A stretch of DNA of 64,000 nucleotides from Szabonella alba (lineage in GTDB: Bacteria; Pseudomonadota; Alphaproteobacteria; Rhodobacterales; Rhodobacteraceae): positions 806,001 through 870,000 of the forward strand of contig NZ_JAESVN010000001.1 of the NCBI RefSeq assembly GCF_016765775.1, given 5' to 3'. The notes under the pieces are model-generated. The model was given only the letters and a program-made list of their open reading frames with translations. It did no database searches and had not been told where the DNA came from. Position 1 is the first letter of the stretch. The number at the start of each line of letters is the position of its first letter. A program made the position numbers and the translations under genes. Below are positions 10,377 to 18,474 of the stretch, piece after piece.

Positions 10377-10844
10377 ATGGTTAAGGCGATGGACCGGACC
10401 GGGGCAGAGGCGCTGCAGCATGGGGCGCTTTGCTGGCGTGAGGGCGCGCAGGGGCGTGAGGTGCTACTGGTCACCAGCAGGGAAACCGGGCGCTGGGTGA
10501 TCCCCAAGGGCTGGCCGATCAAGGGGCTATCCCCGTCCGAGACCGCCGCGCGCGAGGCTTGGGAAGAGGCCGGGGTCAAACCCGCCGCACCGGAAGAGAT
10601 GTGGCCGCTGGGCGATTACGGCTATGACAAGGTGCTGGACCGGGGTGGCGCCGCCGAACGGGTGCAGCCCTGCCGGGTGCAGGTTCATGCGCTGCGGGTG
10701 GCGGTGCTGACACAGGACTTTCCCGAGCGGGAGGAGCGTGATCGTCGCTGGTGCCCGGCATCCGAGGCGGCAAGGCTGGTGGAGGAACCGGAACTGCGCC
10801 GACTGATCGAAGGCTTTGCCCGGGCAGCCCTTCCCGAAGCCTGA
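10377..10844 (+). CDS. Nudix hydrolase (DIPP-like)
   Basis: Hydrolase of nucleoside diphosphate-X compounds, 155 residues. The Nudix box region reads GWPIKGLSPSETAAREAWEEAGV (split here: GWPIKGLSPSE, then TAAREAWEEAGV). The catalytic REAWEE glutamates are present, but the first conserved Glu of the G-x5-E-x7-REUxEE pattern is Leu. The preceding GRWVIPKG is typical of diphosphoinositol-polyphosphate/diadenosine-type members. The start was set at the ATG 6 bases after AGGACAGG; another ATG lies 7 codons upstream. It is monocistronic, divergent from the deacetylase gene. Confidence 0.85.
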   Translation: MVKAMDRTGAEALQHGALCWREGAQGREVLLVTSRETGRWVIPKGWPIKGLSPSETAAREAWEEAGVKPAAPEEMWPLGDYGYDKVLDRGGAAERVQPCRVQVHALRVAVLTQDFPEREERDRRWCPASEAARLVEEPELRRLIEGFARAALPEA

Positions 10845-10998
10845 AATGCGACGCGCCCTGAACCGCGATAGGCGCTTAATCCTGACAACCCTCAGACGCG
10901 GCAGGTCCTTCAACGCGACGGGCGCTTGAGCTTTCCGCAGCCGCGCTTATGTTTGACCAGGGCTTCGGCATGGCCGGAGACAGCAAAGGGCGTGGAAA

Positions 10999-11472
10999 AT
11001 GATGGTCTATTCGCTTCGCTGTGCGGAGGGACATGGGTTCGAAAGCTGGTTCAAATCCTCGGATGCCTTCGAGGCATTGCGCAAGGGTGGCCATCTGGCC
11101 TGCCCGCAATGCGGTGATGCCCGCGTTGAAAAGGCGCTGATGGCCCCGGCGGTCAGTTCCGCGACGCGGCAGGATGTTGAATCGAAAGCGTCTGAAGGCG
11201 CGGCGGAACCGATGGGCGGTGCTGGACCGGTTTCGCTGGCGCGGCCCACGACCGAACTGGAACGCGCCATCGCCGCGCTGCGCCGCAAGGTCGAGGCGAA
11301 TTCCGATTATGTCGGCCCGCGTTTCGTGCAGGAGGCCCGCGCGATGCATCTGGGCGAAGCCCCCGAACGCGCCATCCATGGCGAGGCCCGCCCCGAAGAG
11401 GCCCGGCAACTGGCCGAAGAGGGCGTGCCGATCCTGCCCTTGCCCTTCATGCCGGGCCGCAAGACGAACTGA
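10999..11472 (+). CDS. DUF1178 family protein
   Basis: Conserved alphaproteobacterial protein of unknown function, 157 residues. The start MVYSLRCAEGHGFESWF, with a Cys in CAEGH and a CPQCGD pair near residues 35-39, suggests a small zinc-ribbon-like N-terminus. A Ser/Ala/Gly-rich linker (about 55-80) leads to a helical part with the family signature YVGPRFVQEARAMHLGEAPERAIHGEA. It often ends in a PFxP-type stretch, here LPLPFMPGRK. It stands alone between the Nudix gene and a convergent hydrolase gene. Confidence 0.85.
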   Translation: MMVYSLRCAEGHGFESWFKSSDAFEALRKGGHLACPQCGDARVEKALMAPAVSSATRQDVESKASEGAAEPMGGAGPVSLARPTTELERAIAALRRKVEANSDYVGPRFVQEARAMHLGEAPERAIHGEARPEEARQLAEEGVPILPLPFMPGRKTN

Positions 11473-11603
11473 GGGGGTGGGATTTCTGGTGGCGTTGGGC
11501 TGCTGGGGGGAAAGTTGGCGGTTTGGCCGAGGTCGCCATCTTTCGGGCAATAGGAAAGCGTTTGTAGGCGATTGTCGGATGTGCGGGACGGAGCCGCCGT
11601 TGG

Positions 11604-11635
11604 CCTTGGCCGGACCTACTGCGCTCCGGCCAAGG
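11604..11635. terminator. Bidirectional hairpin overlapping the hydrolase stop codon
   Basis: CCTTGGCCGGA (11604-11614) and TCCGGCCAAGG (11625-11635) form a perfect 11-base stem with a 10-base loop that contains the hydrolase stop codon. It lies between two convergent genes. There is no T tract on either side. Confidence 0.5.
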
Positions 11636-12506
11636 TCAGCATCGCGGCGACGAATGCTGTGGGGGCCTCTTGCGGCAGGTTGTGACCCACTCCATTTATG
11701 AGTCTGCGCTCATAGAACCCTGTGAAATGTTTGCAGTCGAGATCGTCATCTGCGGGCGGATCGACCCCATCATCCTGCCCCTGAAGCACGATACATGGCA
11801 CGGTGATATCCGGCTGGGCGGCCAGTAATGCCTCGATCCTGTCATATGACGGATCACCGGAAACACCGCCAAAGCGATGCCGGTAGGAATGGAGCACGAT
11901 CTCCACAAAGTCCGGATTGTCGAACGATGGGGCTGTTGCGCCCCATGTCACATCACTAAAACGCCAGCCAGGCGACCAGAGTGACCAAATATGACGGCAA
12001 AGGTCATGTCTGTTCTGGGTCAGTCCAACCCGCCCTCTTTCAGTGTGGAAGTAATACATATACCAATATCGGGCCTCTTCTACTGGTGGAGCCGGTCGCC
12101 ACGCGTTTGCAATGTCTTGAATGTTGTAGCCTTGGCCGCAACTGATCAGGCCCCGCACACGCTCCGGCCAGAGCGCCGCGACGATACAGGCCGCACGTCC
12201 GCCCCAGTCATATCCGCCAAGGAAGGCGCTCCTGATGGCCAGCGCATCCATGAAGGCCAGAAGGTCAGCCCCGAGCGCAGCCTGCTGGCCCGAACGCATC
12301 GTCTCGGATGAACGGAAGCGGGTTGGTCCGTAACCGCGCAAATAGGGAACGAGGCAGCGGAATCCTCGCGCGGCAAGATCAGTCGATACGGCATCATAGG
12401 CATGGGCATCATAGGGGAAGCCATGAAGCAAGATGACGGGATCGCCCGCCTCCGGCCCGGTCTCATGATAGTGGATCTCGAGACAGCCTGCCTTAATTGA
12501 CTTCAT
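11616..12506 (-). CDS. Alpha/beta hydrolase (epoxide hydrolase/haloalkane dehalogenase-like)
   Basis: The 296-residue protein has the oxyanion motif HGFPYD (29-34), the nucleophile elbow GGYDWGGR with Asp100 as nucleophile, an acid in GQDDGVDPP and the catalytic His in GVGHNLPQEAP. An Asp nucleophile points to the epoxide hydrolase/dehalogenase branch, not to Ser esterases; the lid is Tyr/Trp-rich (YWYMYYFHTERG). The ATG 8 bases after GGAAGG was chosen over a GTG three codons upstream. Base composition is unlike the neighbours: hand counts of two 60-base rows give 53% and 55% G+C against 67% in a row of the preceding gene, suggesting recent acquisition. The substrate is unknown. Confidence 0.85.
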   Translation of the reverse strand: MKSIKAGCLEIHYHETGPEAGDPVILLHGFPYDAHAYDAVSTDLAARGFRCLVPYLRGYGPTRFRSSETMRSGQQAALGADLLAFMDALAIRSAFLGGYDWGGRAACIVAALWPERVRGLISCGQGYNIQDIANAWRPAPPVEEARYWYMYYFHTERGRVGLTQNRHDLCRHIWSLWSPGWRFSDVTWGATAPSFDNPDFVEIVLHSYRHRFGGVSGDPSYDRIEALLAAQPDITVPCIVLQGQDDGVDPPADDDLDCKHFTGFYERRLINGVGHNLPQEAPTAFVAAMLTLAGAQ

Positions 12507-12674
12507 CAACCTCACCTTCCGCGCATTTTTCCGATGCTAGGGCATGGTGCCGACCGACGGCAATGGCTTCATACCACCTAAGACATGGACTCACCCAGTC
12601 CAGCACCCAGTCACCGACCAACGCCAGTTCCGCGCCCTGTCTCACAACCACCGCCCCCCATTCCCCCCAGACCC

Positions 12675-13646
12675 TCACACCTCCGGCGTTTCCCCCGCCA
12701 GAATCGCCCGCATCCAGCCCCGGTCGATATTTCCGCCGCTCAGCACCACGCCCACGCGCTGCCCCGCCAGTTGATCGCGTTCCGACAGGGCGGCGGCCAG
12801 TGCGGCGGCGCCTGCGCCTTCGGCAAGGTTGTGCGTGTCGGAATAATAGATCCGCACCGCCTCGGCCACTGCATCGTCGCTGACGGTGATGATGCGCTCT
12901 GCGCCTTTGGCGTAGATCTCCAGCGCCTCGGGCACCGGCACGCGCACGGCCATGCCATCGGCAAAGGTGCGGGCGGTGTCGGTCGGGGTGGGGTGGCCGT
13001 TTTGCACCGAGAGCAATGCGCATTGCGCGCCCTCACTGACCACGCCCACGATCCGGGTTTTCAGCCCCAGCGCATCGCGCGCGGCAATCGTGCCGCAGAG
13101 GCCCGAGCCGCAGCCGATCGGCACATAGACCGTATCCAGATCGGGCCGGGCGGTGAACATCTCCATTCCATAGGTGGCAACGCCGCGCAGCAATTCGCGG
13201 TGAAAAGGCGGCACGGGAAACAGCCCCTCGGTCGCGGCAACCCGCATCGCCTCTTCCCGCGCCATGTCGAAATCACTGCCGAATTCACGCAGCTCCGCCC
13301 CGAAGGATCGCATCGCCGCGTTCTTTTCGACCGAATTGCCCCTGGGCACATAGATCACCGCGCGCAGACCGGCGGCGGTGGCGGCGCGGGCCTGACTTTG
13401 CCCGTGATTGCCGCGCGTGGCGGTTATGACACCGGGACAATCGGAATGGGCGCGGCGCAGCCAGTCGATGAAGGTGATGCCGCCGCGCAGCTTGAACGCG
13501 CCGGTAGGCCCGTGATTTTCATGCTTGACCCAAAGTTCGGTGCCCAGCCGGGCGGAAAGCTGCGGCCAGTGATGCAGCGGGGTCGGCGGCATATGGGCGG
13601 AAACCAGATGGCAGGCGGCATCGAGTTCGTAGCGCGTGAACTGCAT
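12675..13646 (-). CDS. Threonine dehydratase-like PLP enzyme (fold type II)
   Basis: PLP-dependent ammonia-lyase of the threonine/serine dehydratase and racemase group, 323 residues and without a C-terminal ACT domain, so not the feedback-regulated biosynthetic IlvA. The PLP lysine is Lys52 in GPTGAFKLRGG, the phosphate-binding loop is GCGSGLCG and the C-terminal substrate/PLP serine region is VLSGGNID. TRGNHGQSQA is the substrate-binding Asn motif. AAGGGA lies before the ATG. Substrates may be Thr, Ser or hydroxyaspartate. It is followed on the same strand by the low-G+C hydrolase after a 168-base gap in which nothing distinct is seen. Confidence 0.88.
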   Translation of the reverse strand: MQFTRYELDAACHLVSAHMPPTPLHHWPQLSARLGTELWVKHENHGPTGAFKLRGGITFIDWLRRAHSDCPGVITATRGNHGQSQARAATAAGLRAVIYVPRGNSVEKNAAMRSFGAELREFGSDFDMAREEAMRVAATEGLFPVPPFHRELLRGVATYGMEMFTARPDLDTVYVPIGCGSGLCGTIAARDALGLKTRIVGVVSEGAQCALLSVQNGHPTPTDTARTFADGMAVRVPVPEALEIYAKGAERIITVSDDAVAEAVRIYYSDTHNLAEGAGAAALAAALSERDQLAGQRVGVVLSGGNIDRGWMRAILAGETPEV

Positions 13647-13728
13647 AGTCTTCCCTTTACACGGATGCGCCGAATCAGACCGGGCCATCCGCCGCCTGTC
13701 AAGCCGGGGCTGGTCAGATCGCCGCGCC

Positions 13729-15702
13729 TTATGGCAAGGATGGTTCGGGCGCGCTGGGGGGTGGCTCGGGCTCCGGTCCGTCGTCGCGGCGCGGCAGCAC
13801 CGCTGCGATCTCGGCGGCCATCCGGTCGGGGTTCAGCGGTTTGGACAGATAGCCGTCGACGCCGCTGGCCAGATATTGGGCGCGATGGTCGATCAGCGCA
13901 TCGGCGGTCATCGCGATCACCGGGATCCGCCCCGGCGCATCGGGCAGTGCGCGGATCTGGCGGATCGTTTCACGCCCGTCCATTCCGGGCATGTTCATGT
14001 CCAGAAGCACCAGATCGGGCAGGTCGCGCACCAGCAGGCGCAGCGCCTCTTCGCCGCTGGCCGCCTCGACTGTGCCTGCACCCAACATGCGCAGATAGGT
14101 CGCGGCGACAAGCCGGTTGGTGGCGATGTCATCGACCACCAGCACCCGCAGCCGCCGTCCGCGCTGGGCAGAAGGCAGGTTTTGTGCCGGATTGGCGGTC
14201 TGCGTCGCGACTGGCGCAGTGGTGGCATTTTCCAGAGCTTCGGATCGTTCGGGAAGCGCTGGCAGCGCGATGGTCAGACGGAACACTGCCCCCCGCAAGG
14301 GGCCTGCCCCCCCGTCCTCGCGGCTGGGGATGATGACCAGATCGCCGCCCATCTGGCGCGCCAGCGCGCGGCTGATCGACAGGCCAAGCCCGTTGCTTTC
14401 CACCGGCAGGGCCGGGGGCGCGGTTGTGCCGGTCCGGATTCCGCCCTGTCGTTTCTGCAGCGCCACCGGCATGCCGGGATCGTTGCAGAAGGGTTCAAAG
14501 ACCAGTTCATGCAGATGTTCGGGAACGCCGCTGCCACTGTCGGCCACGTCGATCTGCAACCGGGCCGTGCCGTCGGGCAGGTCGATGCGCTGCGCGGTCA
14601 CGCGGATTTCGCCCTCCTGCGTGTGTTTCAGCGCATTCGACAGCAGGTTTGACAGGCATTGCCGCAGGCGCTGGGCATCGGCCATGTCGGTCCGGTCCAG
14701 CGCGCTGTCGATCCGCAGACGCAGCGCCAGCCCCGCCGCCTCGATCCCCGGCTGGAACAGGCCCGCCGCCGCCGTGATCTCGCGCGATGGATTGACAGGC
14801 TGCCGCCGGATCGGCATGCGCCCTTCCTGAATCGCGGTCAGATCCAGAATATCGTCCAGGATCGAGGACAGCCCCTCGGCCGAGGCCATCAGCACCGAAA
14901 GCCGCTGCTGGCTGAGCATGTCACGGTTGCGGCGCAGTTCGGCATGGCCCATGCCCAGAATCGCATTCAGCGGTGTGCGCAGCTCATGGCTCATCTGGGC
15001 AAGGAAACGGCCCTTGGCGCGCTCTCCCTCTTGTGCGGCGCGGCGGGCGCTGGCGATTTCGGCATGCATCCCGTAATTGGAATAAAGCGCCACGATCGCA
15101 TAGGCCAGCCCCGTCAGCGCGGCCACCGTCGACAGCACGAGGCCCGCGGCGTCATTCTGGTCGATCCAGTAGACCGCATTGCCCGGTATGATGACGACCG
15201 CGACCCCGGTAATCCCCGCCAGACCGAAAGGCTGGTGCAGCGCCCGCACCGTGGCCAGTTGCAGCAGGGTCGACATCACCATGCCGACAGCAAAGGCCTT
15301 GGCGTAATCGTCCGGGCTGTGCCAGGCAAGAATCGGAGGCAGGGTGAAGGAAATCTCCATCACGAAGCTGACAAAAATAGTCAAACGATAGCGCCACGGC
15401 ATCCGGGCCGGGTCCAGCCGTTCCATCAGCATCATCGTCGCGAATTCGGCGGCAAGATTGGCCAGCGCGCAGATCAGCACGATCCAGACCGGAACGAAGA
15501 TCGCACATAATGCGAAAGCGACATTGGTCAACCCGATCCGCTGCCAGCGCTCACGCCGGATCAGACAAAGTTGCCGGGTGATCTCATCCGGGGCGTCGGG
15601 TCCGGGCGCAACGGTCAGGGCAGGACGATTCGGCAAGGCGCGTGACGCTCCGTTCACAAAGGCTTGGGCAGTTGAGGCGGGCAAAGCTTCGCTGTCAACC
15701 AC
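13729..15702 (-). CDS. Membrane hybrid histidine kinase with C-terminal receiver
   Basis: Sensor kinase of 657 residues. Residues about 55-210 hold six hydrophobic segments with no periplasmic domain, so the signal is probably sensed in or at the membrane. A coiled linker leads to the dimerisation domain with phospho-acceptor His239 (MSHELRTPLN), then the ATPase domain with the N box (LLSNALKHT), G1 (VADSGSG) and G2 (SNGLGLSI). An Ala/Thr-rich linker joins a receiver domain with phospho-acceptor Asp568 (LLDMNMPGMDG) and the conserved Lys in YLSKPL. The C-tail is Pro/Glu-rich. The start codon is GTG without a strong ribosome site. No cognate output gene is adjacent. Confidence 0.9.
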   Translation of the reverse strand: MVDSEALPASTAQAFVNGASRALPNRPALTVAPGPDAPDEITRQLCLIRRERWQRIGLTNVAFALCAIFVPVWIVLICALANLAAEFATMMLMERLDPARMPWRYRLTIFVSFVMEISFTLPPILAWHSPDDYAKAFAVGMVMSTLLQLATVRALHQPFGLAGITGVAVVIIPGNAVYWIDQNDAAGLVLSTVAALTGLAYAIVALYSNYGMHAEIASARRAAQEGERAKGRFLAQMSHELRTPLNAILGMGHAELRRNRDMLSQQRLSVLMASAEGLSSILDDILDLTAIQEGRMPIRRQPVNPSREITAAAGLFQPGIEAAGLALRLRIDSALDRTDMADAQRLRQCLSNLLSNALKHTQEGEIRVTAQRIDLPDGTARLQIDVADSGSGVPEHLHELVFEPFCNDPGMPVALQKRQGGIRTGTTAPPALPVESNGLGLSISRALARQMGGDLVIIPSREDGGAGPLRGAVFRLTIALPALPERSEALENATTAPVATQTANPAQNLPSAQRGRRLRVLVVDDIATNRLVAATYLRMLGAGTVEAASGEEALRLLVRDLPDLVLLDMNMPGMDGRETIRQIRALPDAPGRIPVIAMTADALIDHRAQYLASGVDGYLSKPLNPDRMAAEIAAVLPRRDDGPEPEPPPSAPEPSLP

Positions 15703-15733
15703 AACCGCAGGATGAGATGTCCGTCATGGCCCT

Positions 15734-16045
15734 TCAGGGACCGGTCAGACCGACCTCTTGCAAAAGCCGCCCGTCGGGCGCGAAGACCAGCAGGCGGTTA
15801 TCCGAAGTGGCCACCGCCAGCCAGCCCTCGCCGAAGGTGATGGCGCGGGGTGTGGTGCCCTCGGGCAGGCGCACGGTTTCGGGAAGGGCGGGCAGCGGGC
15901 GCACCGCCTGCGGCATCCGGGTGACAATCACCGCAACCACCGTTATGACACCGCCGATCAAGGTCAGCGTGAGAACGATCACCAGCGCCTTGAGAAACCG
16001 CAGGCCGGGCGGCAGCCTGACCTCATCTTCCGGAGCCTGATCCAT
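15734..16045 (-). CDS. DUF6476 family small membrane protein
   Basis: The 103-residue protein has a cytoplasmic N-terminus (PPGLRFLKAL), one long membrane helix (about residues 22-46, VIVLTLTLIGGVITVV) and a C-terminal part predicted outside, with a beta-propeller-blade-like pattern (AITFGEGWLAVATSDNRLLVFAPDGRLLQEV). The function is unknown. AAGGAC directly precedes the ATG. Its start codon overlaps the divergent rluD start: both lie in the same CATG at 16043-16046. The histidine kinase follows 31 bases downstream, so the two may share a transcript. Confidence 0.8.
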   Translation of the reverse strand: MDQAPEDEVRLPPGLRFLKALVIVLTLTLIGGVITVVAVIVTRMPQAVRPLPALPETVRLPEGTTPRAITFGEGWLAVATSDNRLLVFAPDGRLLQEVGLTGP

Positions 16046-17084
16046 GTCCTTGCCGCCTTCCGTTCTGATCGTGACGATCGGGGAAGATCCCCCGGAACGC
16101 CTTGATAAGGCGCTGGCGCGCGATGTGCCAGAGCAGGCGGCCCTCTCGCGTTCACGCCTTGCACGGATGATCGCAGAGGGGGCGGTGACACTGGACGGGC
16201 GCGCGGTGACTGATCCCAAGGCGAAAGTGGCCGAGGGGCAGGACTATGCGCTGACGCTGGAACCGGCGGCTGAGGTGGACACCCTGCCCGAGGATATCCC
16301 GCTGACGGTCCTGTGGGAGGATGACGACCTGATCGTGATCGACAAACCCGCCGGACTGGTCGTCCATCCCGCGCCGGGATCCTGGACCGGCACGCTGGTC
16401 AATGCGCTGCTGCATCATTTCGGCGGCAATCTTTCGGGCGTGGGCGGCGAGCGGCGCCCCGGCATCGTCCACCGCATCGACAAGGAGACCAGCGGGTTGC
16501 TGGTCGTGGCGAAATCCGACCGCGCGCATCACGGGCTGGCCGCGCAGTTCGAAGCCCATAGCGTGACGCGACGCTATCTGGCCGTCACCCATGGTGTGCC
16601 CGATGCCGCCGATCCACGCCTGCGCGGTGTGGCCGGGCTGGGGTTTGAACCCGGCGGCATCATCGTCATCCGCACCCATCTTGCCCGGCACCGGACCGAC
16701 CGGCAGCGGCAGGCGGTCTGTGCCGAGGGCGTGGGGCGCCATGCGGTGACGCGGGCTCGGGTGCTGGAGCCGTTCGGCAGGCCCCCGGCGGCGGCGCTGG
16801 TGGAATGCTGGCTTGAAACCGGGCGGACGCATCAGATCCGTGTGCATCTGGCCCATGCCGGGCATGGGCTGATCGGCGATCCGGTCTATGGCGGGCGCCG
16901 GAAGCTGGCCACCCGCGCCGTGGGAGAGGCGGGCGTCGCGGCGGTTACGGGTTTTGCCCGGCAGGCGCTGCATGCCGCAACGCTGGGCTTCGATCATCCG
17001 GTGACGGGGGAACGCCTCGATTTCGTCTCTGAGCTGCCGGAGGATATGACCGCCCTGATCGCTGCCTTGAGCGGCAGCGTCTGA
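16044..17084 (+). CDS. rluD: RluA/RluD-family 23S rRNA pseudouridine synthase
   Basis: Isomerises uridines of RNA; RluD modifies helix 69 of 23S rRNA. The 346-residue protein has an S4 RNA-binding domain at about 18-75 (RLDKALARDVPEQAALSRSRLARMI begins it) and the catalytic domain with Asp146 in HRIDKETSGLLV. VIDKPAGLVVHP and GRTHQIRVHL are the family motifs. CGGAG lies 8 bases before the ATG, inside the opposing gene. The assignment to RluD and not another RluA-type paralogue rests on length and the S4 domain. It is commonly found upstream of rpoH in this family of bacteria, as here. Confidence 0.9.
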   Translation: MSLPPSVLIVTIGEDPPERLDKALARDVPEQAALSRSRLARMIAEGAVTLDGRAVTDPKAKVAEGQDYALTLEPAAEVDTLPEDIPLTVLWEDDDLIVIDKPAGLVVHPAPGSWTGTLVNALLHHFGGNLSGVGGERRPGIVHRIDKETSGLLVVAKSDRAHHGLAAQFEAHSVTRRYLAVTHGVPDAADPRLRGVAGLGFEPGGIIVIRTHLARHRTDRQRQAVCAEGVGRHAVTRARVLEPFGRPPAAALVECWLETGRTHQIRVHLAHAGHGLIGDPVYGGRRKLATRAVGEAGVAAVTGFARQALHAATLGFDHPVTGERLDFVSELPEDMTALIAALSGSV

Positions 17085-17183
17085 CCCTGCCGGTTTTTGC
17101 GGCAAGGCGGTGTTCTGCGGGCCGCCGCCGCAGGGCAAATTCGCTGTCAAAGGGTCACGGCGGGTGACATATGCGTGAAACTC

Positions 17184-17201
17184 CTGACACAGACCTGTCA
17201 G
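17184..17201. terminator. Small inverted repeat downstream of rluD
   Basis: CTGACA (17184-17189) and TGTCAG (17196-17201) form a 6-base stem with a 6-base loop, about 100 bases after the rluD stop. It is too weak to call a terminator with certainty and could be an operator upstream of rpoH. Confidence 0.25.
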
Positions 17202-17252
17202 AGCGACGGAACCACAATCATCATCCGTTCATTGGATCATGACAGGGGCAGG

Positions 17253-17282
17253 CTTGACCTGCCGCGCCACGATCCCCAGATA
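17253..17282 (+). promoter_or_regulatory. Possible heat-shock-type promoter of rpoH
   Basis: CTTGAC (17253-17258) and CCCCAGATA (17274-17282), separated by 15 bases, resemble the sigma-32 pattern CTTGAA-N13-17-CCCCATnT, about 80 bases before the rpoH start. If real, RpoH would activate its own gene. The same bases can be read as a housekeeping -35 (TTGACC) with a weak -10. Confidence 0.4.
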
Positions 17283-17361
17283 GGCCGATCCCCGCGGCCG
17301 CCAGAGGGCAAGCCGGCAAGGCAGAGCCACCAAGGCAGACCGGGGCAGGAGGACAGTGCCA

Positions 17362-18258
17362 ATGACGACTTATGCCAATTTGCCCGCCCCGAGCCCGGAA
17401 CAGGGTCTGAACCGCTACATGCAGGAAATCCGCAAATTTCCGCTGCTGGAGCCGGAAGAGGAATATATGCTGGCCAAGCGCTGGGTCGACCATCAGGACG
17501 CGCAGGCGGCCCATCGGATGGTCACCTCGCATCTGCGGCTGGCCGCCAAGATTGCCATGGGCTATCGCGGCTATGGCCTGCCGCAGGCCGAGGTGATCTC
17601 CGAGGCCAATGTCGGGCTGATGCAGGCGGTCAAGCGCTTCGATCCCGAAAAGGGCTTCCGCCTTGCGACCTATGCGATGTGGTGGATCCGGGCCAGCATT
17701 CAGGAATACATCCTGCGCAGCTGGAGCCTTGTGAAACTCGGCACGACCTCGGCGCAGAAAAAGTTGTTCTTCAACCTGCGCAAGGCCAAGGCCAAGTTGG
17801 GCGCGCTGGAAGAGGGCGATCTGCGCCCCGAGAATGTCGCCCAGATCGCCAAGGATCTGAACGTCACCGAGGATGAGGTCATCTCGATGAACCGCCGCCT
17901 GTCGGGGGGGGATGCGTCCCTCAATGCGATGGTCGGCTCCGACGATGGCGGCGGCACGCAATGGCAGGACTGGCTGGAAGATGAAGACAGCGATCAGGCC
18001 GCCGACTATGCCGAGCGTGATGAGCTGGAAACCCGGCGCGAATTGCTGACCGAGGCGATGTCGGTGCTGAATGACCGTGAAAAGGACATTCTGGTGCAGC
18101 GCCGTCTGACCGATGTGCCGGTGACGCTGGAGGAACTGTCGGAAGGCTATGGCGTCAGCCGCGAACGCATCCGCCAGATCGAGGTGCGCGCCTTTGAAAA
18201 ACTGCAGGGCAAGATGCGCGAACTGGCCCGCGGCAAGGGCATGCTGATCCCGGCCTGA
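17362..18258 (+). CDS. rpoH: Heat-shock sigma factor RpoH (sigma-32)
   Basis: Sigma-70 family group 3 factor that directs RNA polymerase to heat-shock and other stress promoters. The 298-residue protein has the N-terminal PSPEQGLNRYMQEIRKF, region 2 with RFDPEKGFRLATYAMWWIR, the RpoH box QKKLFFNLRKAK near residues 133-144 that separates RpoH from other sigmas, and region 4 helix-turn-helix LSEGYGVSRERIRQIE. The ATG 9 bases after GGAGG is preferred over a GTG two codons earlier. Many relatives carry two rpoH genes; which one this is cannot be told. A 216-base gap follows, with a copy of the dispersed repeat. Confidence 0.97.
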   Translation: MTTYANLPAPSPEQGLNRYMQEIRKFPLLEPEEEYMLAKRWVDHQDAQAAHRMVTSHLRLAAKIAMGYRGYGLPQAEVISEANVGLMQAVKRFDPEKGFRLATYAMWWIRASIQEYILRSWSLVKLGTTSAQKKLFFNLRKAKAKLGALEEGDLRPENVAQIAKDLNVTEDEVISMNRRLSGGDASLNAMVGSDDGGGTQWQDWLEDEDSDQAADYAERDELETRRELLTEAMSVLNDREKDILVQRRLTDVPVTLEELSEGYGVSRERIRQIEVRAFEKLQGKMRELARGKGMLIPA

Positions 18259-18294
18259 CGGGTCTTTTGCAGATCTGTTGCTGAAAAGGAAGGG

Positions 18295-18360
18295 GAGGGG
18301 GCTGTCTGCCCCCTCTGCCTTCGGCATTCACCCCCGAGGATATTTCGGAACAGATGAAGC
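18295..18360 (+). repeat. Dispersed intergenic repeat, copy 1
   Basis: A G+C hairpin (GAGGGGGC 18295-18302, loop TGTCT, GCCCCCTC 18308-18315) and a small TGCC-TTC-GGCA hairpin are followed by CACCCCCGAGGATATTTC and then GGAACAGATGAAG. The same layout recurs near 24007, 35450 and 61425. It lies 37 bases after the rpoH stop and may serve as its transcript end. Confidence 0.7.
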
Positions 18361-18474
18361 TGCAGGGCGGGTTAGGTCGCTGCCGTTGCGCTGAATGTTT
18401 CAGGGCCATCAGCCGGGACTCCACAAGCCGTGTGATGTGACCTAGGGTCGCCGCAACCAAAGCGGGAGAGCGAC

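Noticed and set aside
11040-11060. TGGTTCAAATCCTCGG, like the T arm of a tRNA
   Set aside because: It lies within the DUF1178 coding frame and no matching acceptor, D or anticodon stems surround it.
12493-13023. Minus-strand open frame overlapping the dehydratase end and the spacer
   Set aside because: It reads the dehydratase gene out of frame and is Arg/Gly-rich, without a family match.
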